64,000 bases of DNA from assembly GCF_010994035.1 (NCBI RefSeq), contig NZ_WIXN01000010.1, positions 62,001-126,000 of the forward strand, in the 5' to 3' direction. Of the stretch, positions 35,105 to 43,669 are shown in pieces (the first letter of the stretch is position 1; every line of letters starts with the position of its first letter). The stretch is from Virgibacillus aidingensis (GTDB taxonomy: Bacteria; Bacillota; Bacilli; Bacillales; Amphibacillaceae). The position numbers were made by a program, and so were the translations under genes. The notes beneath the pieces were generated by a model. That model saw nothing but the letters and a program-made list of their open reading frames with translations, searched no databases and had not been told where the DNA came from.

Positions 35105-35719
35105 AATAACCCATCTGCAGAAATTATGCCCTTTCGTAATTAACGACTCGGAAATAACCTCACTGGCGGGAAAAACTCCTTCAAATATCTTTTTTTCATT
35201 CACGCAAACCTGATTATAAGTACTGGCAATATTGGCAATCGGACAATTATAGTTTGTAATAATATATTTGCCATCATCGGATTGCTCGAGTTCAACCATA
35301 TATCCTTTCTGATTTTGGATATTCGCTACCTTGCTTATTTTCTCTTCAAAATTGTCTTGCCCGACCAATTTTTCCATTTCGCCCTTCTCTCTTTCCAGCC
35401 GTTTGGACAAAAGGGAATTGACTGCTTCTTTACCCTGAAGCTCCTCCAGATCCTGCAAAAGCTCCAGCGGCAATTGTGCGTACTGATTTGGAAACGTGCT
35501 ATGGCCCTTTTCAGTAAGTTCATAGGTAAAATAAGGACGGCCCAGTTCCTGTTTTACTGTATTCTTTTTAATAAATCCCTGTTGCTCCAGCTCATGAATA
35601 TGTTTTCTTACCGCGATTTCCGTTATCGTGAAACCCTCCATGATTTTACCTATCGTGCAAACCCCATCTTTTTTAAGCTTATTTAACAGCTTTTGCTTTG
35701 TGGAAGTAATTTTTTTCAT
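35081..35719 (-). CDS. SufR-like Fe-S-sensing HTH repressor
   Basis: 212 residues from ATG 35719, with AAGGTGAG upstream. Residues about 5-70 form a winged helix (STKQKLLNKLKKDGVCTIGKI, ITEIAVRKHIHELEQQGFI, GRPYFTYELTEKG). A coiled middle and a C-terminal sensory part follow, with C159 (NYNCPIANIA), C172 (NQVCVNEKK) and C201 (GHNFCRWVI). The CPI-x10-C-x28-C pattern matches the cluster-binding domain of SufR repressors, which sense an Fe-S cluster and control suf genes. The sufCDSUB operon in this window is a natural candidate target, though I cannot show binding. It follows yutE by 11 bp, so the two are probably co-transcribed. Confidence 0.75.
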   Translation of the reverse strand: MKKITSTKQKLLNKLKKDGVCTIGKIMEGFTITEIAVRKHIHELEQQGFIKKNTVKQELGRPYFTYELTEKGHSTFPNQYAQLPLELLQDLEELQGKEAVNSLLSKRLEREKGEMEKLVGQDNFEEKISKVANIQNQKGYMVELEQSDDGKYIITNYNCPIANIASTYNQVCVNEKKIFEGVFPASEVISESLITKGHNFCRWVIKKPEGMH

Positions 35720-35730
35720 TCCTCTCACCT

Positions 35731-36171
35731 TCATATCTGTTTTGAAAATGCATTTGCTACTCCCAGCTCATTATTCAAATAATCACGGATATGCATACTG
35801 AATGTCTTCAGTACAGTTTGATGCTTTGACAGTGCTTTTCCCAAAAACACATGATCTACTGCCGTATAGTCATTCACCAGCATTTTCCTCAGTTGTATAA
35901 AATGCTTATAAGCTTCTTCTTCTTCTTCAGGAAGGACTTTTTCATCAATTAATATATCAATGATATCCTCATAACTGCCCGGGTCACGCATAATAAACCC
36001 GTCAATCATCATATTGCCGACATCAAGTATACTTTCAATTAGCAGGTGCACCGCACGTTCCAGAGCCAGATTATCCAGAAAGGATGAAAATGATTTTCCC
36101 TTTACTTGCTCTAAAATTTCCTCTATAAATATAAGTGTCTCTTCAATTTTACTTCTGTCAACAAAATACAT
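35731..36171 (-). CDS. yutE: DUF86/HepT-like HEPN protein YutE
   Basis: 146 residues, all-helical. IESILDVGNMMIDGFIMRDPGSYEDIIDILIDEKVLPEE and LRKMLVNDYTAVDH place it in the YutE group of DUF86 (HepT-like, HEPN fold). HepT toxins have an R-x4-H-x-Y RNase motif; here the matching stretch reads RKMLVNDY, with Asn where the catalytic His should be. There is no MntA-like nucleotidyltransferase partner beside it. A toxin role is therefore doubtful. Function is unknown. GGAGGTACC precedes the ATG. Confidence 0.8.
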   Translation of the reverse strand: MYFVDRSKIEETLIFIEEILEQVKGKSFSSFLDNLALERAVHLLIESILDVGNMMIDGFIMRDPGSYEDIIDILIDEKVLPEEEEEAYKHFIQLRKMLVNDYTAVDHVFLGKALSKHQTVLKTFSMHIRDYLNNELGVANAFSKQI

Positions 36172-36282
36172 ATTGGTACCTCCATCAACTTGCTCTAGTG
36201 CTATTATACCACATCTGGCATGTATATTTCAGCCAATCATGGTATAGTTTAGAAAAAGGTAACATTTCCAGGGGGATTAAAA

Positions 36283-37719
36283 ATGAGCATACATCCAACC
36301 CATAATAATGATATTCTCGCCATGGATGCAACTGATATTGCAGCCTATATTAAAAAGGGAAAAGTATCTGTTTATGAGGCTGTTACTACTTATATCGAGC
36401 ATATTGAAAAAATCAATCCTTCCCTCAACGCCATGGTGGAAACCAGATTTACCAAAGCGCTGGAAGAAGCAAAAGAAAAGGATGAAATTCTAAAAAAAAC
36501 CACACCATCTTCCCCTTTATTTGGTGTGCCGATCAGTATCAAAGAGTCCTTTCATGTTGCTTCCATGAAAACAACCGGAGGCCTTGTATATCGCCATGAC
36601 CTGATTTCCCGGATAGATGCTGAAGCTGTTTCCAGGTTAAAAACAGCCGGCGCAATCATTCTCGGAAAAACGAATACACCTGCGTTATGTTTTTGTCAGG
36701 AGACGGAAAATAAACTATATGGCAGAACGAACAATCCGTGGGATAGTAACCGTACTGCAGGCGGCTCCAGTGGCGGTGAAGGTGCCCTTCTTGCTGCCGG
36801 GGGAGCTGCTGCCGGGCTTGGGTCCGATATTGGGGGTTCCATCCGGTTACCTAGTCACTTTAATGGTATAGTCGGTTTTAAACCGGGCATGAACAGTATT
36901 TCAATGGAAGGGCATTTTCCCCAGGCAGGCACCGAGCTGCAAAAAAGGATGCTGAGTGCAGGTCCTATGGGTAAATCGGTCCGTGACATGGAGCTTCTTT
37001 ATCAACTGCTGTCAACACGGAAAACGCAGGCTGGCATATTAAGTAATTTTAAAATTGATATATTGTCCGACAATATGGATTATCCTTTAACTGAAGATAC
37101 AAAAGTATTTCTGGAAGACATCCATGATTTTTTGACCGATTCCTTTCTCACAAACCGGCGTGTGCCGCCTTATTTCGAAGACAGTGCTTTATTATGGCAG
37201 GAAATCATGTCGAGTGATGGAGGCAAATTGATGGAGAAGGAAGCCTTTAATAATGATCGTTCCAATGTATTTAAGGCATACACAAAAGAAAAAATGACGC
37301 AAAATACTGCGATTCACCCTTACCTGTCCTGGGCGATCATAGGTGCCAAACTGTTTAAACCTTCCAAAAGCAGAATGCGGGAAATACAGCGGATCCTTTC
37401 AAAAGGAGATCAGGAAATACGCAACTATTTGCATAACCGAATACTCATTTTTCCGGTTTATCATACTGGTGCCCCGGAACACGGAAAGGTTTTCCAGGAA
37501 ATATTTTCAATTCGGAAGACATTTTTGCAATTTATGCCATATGTAGCTTATGCAAATGTATGGGGATTGCCATCCTTGACTATACCTGTTGGCCGTGATC
37601 AAAATAATATGCCCATTGCTGTTCAGCTGATGAGCAGTGTCGGGAATGAGAATGCGATTTTTCGTCTCGGTAAAATGCTGGAAAGAAAATTCAGAGGTTA
37701 TATACGTTGTGACAGATAG
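36283..37719 (+). CDS. Amidase-signature family hydrolase
   Basis: 478 residues. The Ser-cisSer-Lys triad is visible: K87 in PISIKESF, the cis-Ser in TAGGSSGGEGALLA (near 162) and the nucleophile S186 in LGSDIGGSIRLP. FNGIVGFKPG and the C-terminal GLPSLTIPVGRDQNNMPIAVQLM are further family marks. The family cleaves amides of many kinds, including fatty-acid amides, peptide amides and Gln-tRNA amidation. There are no gatB/gatC neighbours, so this is not GatA. It has no signal peptide and so is cytoplasmic. GGGGG precedes the ATG. The substrate is unknown. Confidence 0.88.
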   Translation: MSIHPTHNNDILAMDATDIAAYIKKGKVSVYEAVTTYIEHIEKINPSLNAMVETRFTKALEEAKEKDEILKKTTPSSPLFGVPISIKESFHVASMKTTGGLVYRHDLISRIDAEAVSRLKTAGAIILGKTNTPALCFCQETENKLYGRTNNPWDSNRTAGGSSGGEGALLAAGGAAAGLGSDIGGSIRLPSHFNGIVGFKPGMNSISMEGHFPQAGTELQKRMLSAGPMGKSVRDMELLYQLLSTRKTQAGILSNFKIDILSDNMDYPLTEDTKVFLEDIHDFLTDSFLTNRRVPPYFEDSALLWQEIMSSDGGKLMEKEAFNNDRSNVFKAYTKEKMTQNTAIHPYLSWAIIGAKLFKPSKSRMREIQRILSKGDQEIRNYLHNRILIFPVYHTGAPEHGKVFQEIFSIRKTFLQFMPYVAYANVWGLPSLTIPVGRDQNNMPIAVQLMSSVGNENAIFRLGKMLERKFRGYIRCDR

Positions 37720-37793
37720 AATCAGCGCCATTTAATGGACATTATATTTCCTTTCTTCATTGGTTATGCTAATGGGAGAAAGGGTGTGGGAAT

Positions 37794-38087
37794 ATGTCTC
37801 GCAGAAATGTGAAGAAGTTCTCTGATTTTTCCAATGTGCATGATTTGAAAAACAGCATCATACCGGAAGAGTTTCCGGAAGGTTCTTTTGGATCTCCTAT
37901 TGACCAGGAAGAGCCTGTTTACAACAAATCCACCCCATGGGAAAAAGGGCAGCGGCGCGAAAGTGCATTTGTGTATCCTTATAAAGAAATGCATGAGGAT
38001 CTGCCGCGTCAAACACCCGGAGCACATATCATTCATGATGAATCCGGGGATGTCCATCCGCAGCACGAAGAATTTGATGAAGGGTAG
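37794..38087 (+). CDS. Small conserved cytosolic protein, unknown function
   Basis: 97 residues, hydrophilic, rich in Glu, Pro and His (PEEFPEGSFGSPI, EEPVYNKSTPWEKGQRRESAFVYPYKEMHEDLPRQ, QTPGAHIIHDE). It has no signal, membrane or catalytic motif. Similar short proteins occur in Bacillaceae next to yutD, as here. The ribosome site is weak (GGGTGTGGG). A hairpin GGGTAGCAG/CTGCTGCCC covers the stop codon. Confidence 0.6.
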   Translation: MSRRNVKKFSDFSNVHDLKNSIIPEEFPEGSFGSPIDQEEPVYNKSTPWEKGQRRESAFVYPYKEMHEDLPRQTPGAHIIHDESGDVHPQHEEFDEG

Positions 38088-38114
38088 CAGTCGTGCCTGC
38101 TGCCCTTGTATAAA

Positions 38115-38387
38115 TTAAACCTTTTTTTTAATTACAAAATAAGCACACCCAAAATTACAGTATTCATATAAATAATCATCCAATGCACCGATTTTTGAAT
38201 CGATTGGCGCTTTTTTATGATCATCACGGTAAAAGCCTTTGAGCCGCAATTGGTCGTAACCCCAATCCCCTACAATATAATCATATTTTGCCAGCACTTC
38301 GGAATAACGCTCCTCAATTGCTTCTTTCTGAAATCCGTCTTTTATATTTTCGATGAGGTCATATTGTTTCCCCTGTAATTCAATCAT
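38115..38387 (-). CDS. yutD: Conserved protein YutD (DUF1027)
   Basis: 90 residues from ATG 38387, with GGGGGTGAT upstream. IELQGKQYDLIENIKDGFQKEAIEERYSEVLAKYDYIVGDWGYDQLRLKGFY is diagnostic of the YutD family, and a C-terminal CNFGC pair is present. It is small, cytoplasmic and of unknown role. In B. subtilis yutD is followed by yutC and yunA/lytH, as here. Confidence 0.88.
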   Translation of the reverse strand: MIELQGKQYDLIENIKDGFQKEAIEERYSEVLAKYDYIVGDWGYDQLRLKGFYRDDHKKAPIDSKIGALDDYLYEYCNFGCAYFVIKKKV

Positions 38388-38411
38388 GCTTATCACCCCC
38401 GCTTGCTGCAT

Positions 38412-38769
38412 CTAGTTTACCATATACCTGTCACGAAAAACCAGACATTTTCAGCTTTATCGTCAGACATAACAACTTGTACCTGGGCGGATACAGCAAA
38501 GCATAAATTGACCTGTCTGAAAGCCATCTCCATTTTCTTCAATGGAAAATATTCTGCTGACAATATCTAATTTAATTTTGACTTCTATAAGCTCAAATTA
38601 AAGACATGTTTATCCATTTCTTTTCCAGCTGTCTCTGCTGAGGATATTTACCTAATATTCTGCTCTATTTGCCTTCTATGTGCTTATATTCGTGGTTTGG
38701 AAAGCCAATTATTTTCCGTATGAATTTTGCGGAAAAACATAAGCTAACAGAGAAAATACTTGGAAAAGG
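38412..38769. other. Intergenic region between yutD and yutC
   Basis: About 390 bp between divergent yutD and yutC. It should hold both promoters. I could not identify a well-spaced sporulation-sigma promoter by eye, and see no gene or repeat. Confidence 0.4.
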
Positions 38770-38778
38770 ATGAAACAG

Positions 38779-39333
38779 ATGAAGAAGATAAACATAGCGA
38801 TATTTATTATGCTGTTCATCATTGCCGGTTGTGACAGAACCAATAATACATTGGATGAAAGGGAACAGCGTGTTAATGAACTTAACCCCGAAAGAGAGGA
38901 GCACCAGACACCAGGTGACCAGGAGATAAATGACCAGTTGGGATACGTTCATTATACACAGGAACAATTTGATCGAAATCAGGATGATGACCGGGTAGTG
39001 ACTATGGACAGGAATGAAATGGCGAGTATGATTACACGCATTATTTTGCGCAATGAAGCATTTAATCAAGTTGCCACGCTTGTGACGGGCGATGAAGTTT
39101 TGATTGCGTATGAAATTGATGATGGCATGGATGAAAATAATGCAGCGGAAATTGCCAGGAAAACAGCAGAATCCGTGATGCCAAGATACTTTGATATTGT
39201 AGTGTCCGATAACCCTTCATTAATTCCTGATATACAGAGTCTGCATATTTCCGAAACGACCCGACCAAACTACCAGAATACCATTGATAAAATTGTCGAA
39301 GAGATGAAAACGTCGCCCCAAGGTGATGAATAA
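38779..39333 (+). CDS. yutC: YhcN/YlaJ-family sporulation lipoprotein YutC
   Basis: 184 residues from ATG 38779, with AAAAGGA eight bases upstream. The leader KKINIAIFIMLFIIAGC ends in a lipobox (Cys about residue 18). The mature part has the YhcN/YlaJ pattern: RNEMASMITRIILRNEAFNQVATLVTGDEVLIAYEID and ARKTAESVMPRYFDIVVSDNPSLIPDIQSL. Proteins of this family are made in the developing spore and affect germination or coat and cortex properties. It is followed by lytH, another spore gene. Confidence 0.87.
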   Translation: MKKINIAIFIMLFIIAGCDRTNNTLDEREQRVNELNPEREEHQTPGDQEINDQLGYVHYTQEQFDRNQDDDRVVTMDRNEMASMITRIILRNEAFNQVATLVTGDEVLIAYEIDDGMDENNAAEIARKTAESVMPRYFDIVVSDNPSLIPDIQSLHISETTRPNYQNTIDKIVEEMKTSPQGDE

Positions 39334-39402
39334 ACACAGTGCTCTATGTAAAATAAACACTGACTAGCTGGCAGGATTTTTTATACAAACATGCCTGTTT
39401 AT

Positions 39403-39438
39403 TAACGAAAGAACTATTTTCTTGCAGTTCTTTCGTTA
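39403..39438. other. Perfect 13-bp hairpin between yutC and lytH
   Basis: TAACGAAAGAACT and AGTTCTTTCGTTA pair perfectly around a ten-base loop. No clean T-run follows on the plus strand, so it may be a weak terminator, an operator or an mRNA processing signal. Confidence 0.6.
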
Positions 39439-39529
39439 TTCCATGTTTTTGTGGAATAAAGTGCCACTTATAAAGCAATCCTATGTTGCAAAAGCTACGT
39501 ATTGTTACAACAAACAAAGGGTGAAACAT

Positions 39530-40504
39530 ATGAATCCTACAAAATATATGGTCATTTTCCCCATACTGCTAGCCATGTTCTTTTCCTCGGCTGTTTCCTC
39601 TGAAAAGGCAATTGCGGAGGAAAATGAGGCATCGGTTCATGAGCAGAGAATGGCTTTATTTAAAAAAACGGAAGCATTGACACAAATACCATGGTATTAT
39701 TTTGCTGCTATTGAAAATTATGAACGGAATATAAAAAAAGATGAAGATGAAGAATTAATAAATATAGAAATTGAGCCTGAGAGCTGGTTTGGACCAGGTA
39801 ACATTTCCAGGCTGACAGAAGAGCATGTGATAACGGTCCATGATGGAGTCGGAAAAGACGGAAGCGGCAATGGTCATGCCGACCCTGATGATCCAGAAGA
39901 TGTCTTATATACTATGGCTCAGATTTTATTGGAATACGGCAACACAAGAGATGAAATAAAGATTGCTTTATTTAATCATTATAAGCGGGATTTAACGGTA
40001 CAAACCATTATGAATACGGCAAAAGTTTTTCATACATTCCAGGATATTAATCTCACAGACCGTTCTTTTCCTCTGGCAACCGAATATAACTATACCTACC
40101 ACAATACGTGGGGAGACCGGCGCGGATTTGGCGGCTTGCGCATCCATGAAGGGACAGATATTTTTGCCGATTATGGCACCCCGGTTAAATCGACAACATA
40201 TGGTGTTATTGAAATGATGGGCTGGAATCTATACGGGGGATGGCGAATTGGCATCCGTGACATTTTCAATATTTATCATTACTATGCCCACATGAGCGGC
40301 TACGAAGATGGTGTGGAAATCGGCCAGGTAGTAAAGCCTGGTGACGTGCTTGGCAGTGTAGGATCCACCGGTTACGGCCCGCCGGGAACTTCAGGGAAAT
40401 TCCCGCCGCATCTCCATTACGGCATGTATAAAGATAATGGACGTTCAGATTGGTCGTTTGACCCGTACCCTTATTTACGAAAATGGGAGCGGATGGAAAA
40501 TTAA
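39530..40504 (+). CDS. lytH: M23 metallopeptidase LytH (L-Ala-D-Glu peptidase of the spore cortex)
   Basis: 324 residues from ATG 39530, with AAAGGGTGA seven bases upstream. A signal peptide or anchor (KYMVIFPILLAMFFSSAVSSEKAIA) leads into a helical N-terminal domain. The LytM-type catalytic domain starts near 190, with zinc ligands H206 and D210 (LRIHEGTDIFADYGTPV) and the H294-x-H296 motif (PPHLHYGMY). The RGFGGLRIHEGTD and DPYPYL segments match YunA/LytH, which trims peptide side chains to single L-Ala in spore peptidoglycan. Gene order with yutC and yunB supports this. Confidence 0.9.
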   Translation: MNPTKYMVIFPILLAMFFSSAVSSEKAIAEENEASVHEQRMALFKKTEALTQIPWYYFAAIENYERNIKKDEDEELINIEIEPESWFGPGNISRLTEEHVITVHDGVGKDGSGNGHADPDDPEDVLYTMAQILLEYGNTRDEIKIALFNHYKRDLTVQTIMNTAKVFHTFQDINLTDRSFPLATEYNYTYHNTWGDRRGFGGLRIHEGTDIFADYGTPVKSTTYGVIEMMGWNLYGGWRIGIRDIFNIYHYYAHMSGYEDGVEIGQVVKPGDVLGSVGSTGYGPPGTSGKFPPHLHYGMYKDNGRSDWSFDPYPYLRKWERMEN

Positions 40505-40545
40505 AAGGAAGAGGCTTCACGTGAATGTGAAGCACTCTTCCTTAT
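40505..40545 (+). terminator. Terminator after lytH
   Basis: GGAAGAGGCTTCAC and GTGAAGCACTCTTCC form a long stem with one mismatch, followed by TTATATTT. Confidence 0.7.
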
Positions 40546-40576
40546 ATTTGAGGTTATGAACCTGATTAGCTTATGC

Positions 40577-40672
40577 TTAGCGCTTTTTTAAAGCGTGCCA
40601 AATGCTTGCTCCAAATCCGCCCCATATAATGATCACACCAATAATCATAACAACTATGGCTGCACCACTCAT
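40577..40672 (-). CDS. metS: MetS-type small subunit of an NSS transporter
   Basis: A 31-residue protein: one membrane helix (IVVMIIGVIIIWGGFGASIW) with an N-terminal MSGAA and a basic end HALKKR. This is the pattern of MetS, the tiny helper subunit of the Na+-dependent MetP transporter first described in Corynebacterium. Its ATG lies one base after the metP stop codon, and its ribosome site GAGGAGG is inside the last metP codons, so translation is coupled. The gene is easily missed because of its size. Confidence 0.85.
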   Translation of the reverse strand: MSGAAIVVMIIGVIIIWGGFGASIWHALKKR

Positions 40673-40673
40673 A

Positions 40674-42209
40674 TCATTGTGCCTCCTCTGATTTTGATTC
40701 ACTTTTACTTTGTGGGTCATTTCTCCATTTAAACAGAGTCATCACAATTCCTATTACTAGAGCTGCGATGGCAACTCCCCATCCTCCCCAGAGAATGAAT
40801 GTATCGGAATAGCCTTCATAATTCCCGGTAGGTGTATCAAACTGTCTCATCAGATTCTGCCTGAACAGGTCAATCATCATATAACCGAGCACAACAGGAG
40901 TAATCCCGGCAATCGTTACTGTCCACCAAGGGCCAAGACGAATGTCGGAAATTTCATCTGCATGGGTACGCAAGTTTTTCACTTGACGCAGTATCCATGC
41001 GATCAGAATTACTTCCACCAGACCGAGCAGTGCTACACCAAACTGGTTGATGAAGTAATCTGCTGCATCCAGGAAAAACAAACCGCCCTGAGTAGCATAT
41101 AACAGGGAAATAAGTGCTGCTGCTCCGCCACCAAACATTACTGCCTTAGCTCTGCTGATATTAAATTTATCAACCAGCCCAGCAACATAGGTTTCCGTAA
41201 TGGATATAAGCGATGATAAACCCGCTAGGACAAGTGAAGCAAAGAAAAGGAAACCAAACAGGCTATTTAATCCCGGAAATTCATTAATGATAGCCGGGAA
41301 TACCACGAAGGCCAAACCTACCCCGCCTGCTACTACTTCATCAATCGGCACTGCTGCCTGCACTGCCATAAACCCAAGTACCGCAAATACGCCAATACCT
41401 GCTAAAAGTTCAAAGCTTGAGTTACCAAAACCAACAATAAAAGCGTTATTGGTAATATCCGATTTTTTACCCAAATAACTGGAATAGGTAATCATAATCG
41501 CAAATGCAATGGACAAACTGAAGAATATTTGTCCGTAGGCAGCCACCCAGACATCAGCCGACATGATCTGACTGAAATCAGGTGCAAAAAATGCATTCAG
41601 ACCTTCCATCGCTCCAGGAAGTGTAACAGCCCGAATAACGATAATTAAGAAAATTACGGCCAATAAAGGAATAAAAATCCGGTTCGCCACTTCAATACCC
41701 TTTTTAACCCCTTTAAACAAAACTCCTAAAACAATAATCCAAACAAGAATTAATGGTATAAGTACTCCTGGAACAAAACTTCCAACCTGACCTTCCGCTT
41801 CAGCGAGATTCAAATAATCACCAAATAAAAATCCTTCCGTATCCGCTCCCCAGCTTAAATTAAACGAGAATACAGAATACGACATCGCCCAGGCAATAAT
41901 AACCGAGTAGTATGTTGAAATAACAAATGCTACCAGTACCATCCACCAGCCAATGAATTCGGTATTCTTATTCATTTTCCGAAAAGTCAAAGGTGCCGAA
42001 CCCCGGTACTTCTGACCCATGGTAAATTCCAGAATAAGAATGGGAATACCTGCTGTCAATAATGCGAATAAATAGGGAATAAAGAATGCTCCTCCCCCAT
42101 TTTCATACGCCACTGCCGGAAAACGCCAAATATTTCCCAATCCTATGGCCGATCCCATTGCAGCTAAGATAAAACCTGCTCTTGTCCCCCATTGAGAACG
42201 CATTTCCAT
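40674..42209 (-). CDS. metP: Sodium:neurotransmitter symporter family amino-acid importer MetP
   Basis: 511 residues with about twelve membrane helices. The NSS signature is clear: GFILAAMGSAIGLGNIWRFPAVAYENGGGAFFIPYL (Na+ and substrate site in helix 1), FFSLSIAFAIMITYSSYLGK (helix 6) and LAGLSSLISITETYVAGLVDKF (helix 8). The C-terminal tail is acidic and Ser-rich (RNDPQSKSESKSEEAQ). With MetS it would import methionine or alanine driven by Na+; the exact substrate is inferred from the MetPS precedent. It has a consensus sigma-A promoter and AAGGAGG. Confidence 0.93.
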   Translation of the reverse strand: MEMRSQWGTRAGFILAAMGSAIGLGNIWRFPAVAYENGGGAFFIPYLFALLTAGIPILILEFTMGQKYRGSAPLTFRKMNKNTEFIGWWMVLVAFVISTYYSVIIAWAMSYSVFSFNLSWGADTEGFLFGDYLNLAEAEGQVGSFVPGVLIPLILVWIIVLGVLFKGVKKGIEVANRIFIPLLAVIFLIIVIRAVTLPGAMEGLNAFFAPDFSQIMSADVWVAAYGQIFFSLSIAFAIMITYSSYLGKKSDITNNAFIVGFGNSSFELLAGIGVFAVLGFMAVQAAVPIDEVVAGGVGLAFVVFPAIINEFPGLNSLFGFLFFASLVLAGLSSLISITETYVAGLVDKFNISRAKAVMFGGGAAALISLLYATQGGLFFLDAADYFINQFGVALLGLVEVILIAWILRQVKNLRTHADEISDIRLGPWWTVTIAGITPVVLGYMMIDLFRQNLMRQFDTPTGNYEGYSDTFILWGGWGVAIAALVIGIVMTLFKWRNDPQSKSESKSEEAQ

Positions 42210-42304
42210 GTGTAGACCTCCTTTTCTCCCCCTTTACAACTATATATATGTCTTGCTGTAAAGTGGAATTCCAAAATTTCTTTTTTTCAGATATTTATGC
42301 TTGT

Positions 42305-42333
42305 ATTATAAAGGCAGAAATCCCTATTGTCAA
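42305..42333 (-). promoter_or_regulatory. Consensus sigma-A promoter of metP-metS
   Basis: On the minus strand TTGACA, a 17-base spacer and TATAAT: both hexamers match consensus exactly. It lies about 95 bp upstream of the metP start. Confidence 0.8.
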
Positions 42334-42410
42334 ATAATATTTAACTTTTTTAAGAGGGTATTTATTTCGTTAACTGGGAAAAGGTAAAATCATTTTATTA
42401 TTTCTTCAGT

Positions 42411-42447
42411 AAAAAATACTCCCGGCGATATGGGTAGCCGGGAGTAT
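42411..42447 (-). terminator. Terminator downstream of yunB
   Basis: ATACTCCCGGC and GCCGGGAGTAT pair perfectly and are followed by TTTTTT on the minus strand, about 160 bp past yunB. It insulates metP from yunB. The surrounding 400-bp gap holds nothing else recognised apart from the metP promoter. Confidence 0.85.
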
Positions 42448-42608
42448 CTCAAACCATAATGATATGCTTCAACTGAGTCCACATAAAAACAAAATAAAAG
42501 CTGATCATATTTATTTTCCATTTACCGATGCAAGAAATGTTCCTCATAAGTATCTGTTTTACCTGTTGCTTTGGGGCAAACTAATATATTACTGTCCCAG
42601 TATATCTC

Positions 42609-43400
42609 TTATTCAATCTGCCCGTTTTCATCTGAAAATTCTTCACTTGGAATGGCTATTGACGGGTCATCGCCATCGCCACTGTAAAATTCAGGAACAT
42701 CCCCCATAATGGCACCGCCGTCAATGTAAATTTCTGTATGGACAGTAGTTACCTCAGATGAAAATGGGATTATAATCTGTACATCAGACTCTACATGAAC
42801 ATAAAGCGACACCCAGGATCCATTAATGCCGAGCGGCTCAGTTTCACGAACAATGTTTGTTTTTACATTACCAACCAGTTCAAGGTTTACAGGTACCCTT
42901 GGACCTAAATTGGCCAAAACCGTATTGCCTGTCACTTGTCCCAGAGGTATTTCGACAAGAGTGGGATCCTGCATTGCTCTGTCCCCGGCTCCCTCTCCAT
43001 AATCATATGGTTCATGAAGAGAATAATCATATGTAATCGGGTCACCCCGATTGACGTTCAGGAAAAACTCCTCCACCCTGTCTGTTGCTACTCTGTTTAT
43101 TTCACTGACAATTGCCGGGTTATGATTATATGTCGCTACATTTCCATCCTCATTATACGTAATTTCCAGAACTTCCGAAAAATCGTATCCTTCCGCAAAA
43201 CGTACAGCTTGATTAATCGCCCGTGTAGCAATTTCGTCTATTTTGGTTTCTGCAATATCCATTAAAGCCGGTCTAATTCCCTTATCAACAATCCAAATAC
43301 TCAGTCCACTGAAAACAGCAAAAACAATCAGCGTAATAATAAAAATATTTTTCCCCGGAGGTGATGCAAATTTCTTACGATAGCGTTTTTTAATTCTCAA
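42609..43400 (-). CDS. yunB: Sporulation protein YunB
   Basis: 263 residues starting at TTG 43400. One N-terminal membrane helix (NIFIITLIVFAVFSGLSIWIV) is followed by the conserved YunB body: DIAETKIDEIATRAINQAV, VATDRVEEFFLN, IPLGQVTGNTVLANLGPRVPVNLELVGNVKTNI and YVHVESDVQIIIPF. The GxxxxxxxLANLGPR block resembles the trafficking part of SpoIIR and GerM-like outer proteins, but the exact role of YunB in sporulation is unknown. The tail is acidic. Its ribosome site AAGGGGG lies inside the 3' arm of a perfect hairpin. Confidence 0.88.
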   Translation of the reverse strand: MRIKKRYRKKFASPPGKNIFIITLIVFAVFSGLSIWIVDKGIRPALMDIAETKIDEIATRAINQAVRFAEGYDFSEVLEITYNEDGNVATYNHNPAIVSEINRVATDRVEEFFLNVNRGDPITYDYSLHEPYDYGEGAGDRAMQDPTLVEIPLGQVTGNTVLANLGPRVPVNLELVGNVKTNIVRETEPLGINGSWVSLYVHVESDVQIIIPFSSEVTTVHTEIYIDGGAIMGDVPEFYSGDGDDPSIAIPSEEFSDENGQIE

Positions 43401-43408
43401 TTCAAAAA

Positions 43409-43444
43409 CCCCCTTAAAACAAAAGTATGCTTGTTTTAAGGGGG
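43409..43444 (-). terminator. Hairpin covering the yunB ribosome site (terminator or translational switch)
   Basis: On the minus strand CCCCCTTAAAACA and TGTTTTAAGGGGG form a perfect 13-bp stem around a ten-base loop, followed by TTTTT. The 3' arm contains AAGGGGG, eight bases before the yunB TTG. It therefore reads both as an intrinsic terminator and as an element that hides the ribosome site. Confidence 0.75.
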
Positions 43445-43669
43445 CTAGAAGGGAAATTATTATTTTTTAATTCGTTATTCATCTGTCGTGATCCTTCATT
43501 AGCCAGCACACTTTACTGTATGCAGTCTTTCAGCAGAAGAACAAAATAACTGCAAATTACCCATGCAATATATTTATTACTTTTGATAACGCATTATTTT
43601 CTGTTAGATCATCCAATATATTGTTATGTTCCCCACATAAAATGCATTCACTGAAGGATGTTATGCATA

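Noticed and set aside
35731-36171. A HepT/MntA toxin-antitoxin system at yutE
   Set aside because: No MntA-like partner is adjacent and the RNase His is replaced by Asn; the gene keeps its usual place in the Bacillaceae yut region.
36283-37719. Amidase as GatA of the Glu-tRNA amidotransferase
   Set aside because: No gatC or gatB is adjacent and the family includes many other amidases; sequence blocks outside the triad are not specifically GatA-like.
43409-43444. The hairpin as a plain yunC terminator only
   Set aside because: Its 3' arm is also the only ribosome site for yunB and yunC lies more than 200 bp away, so a purely terminating role does not explain the overlap.
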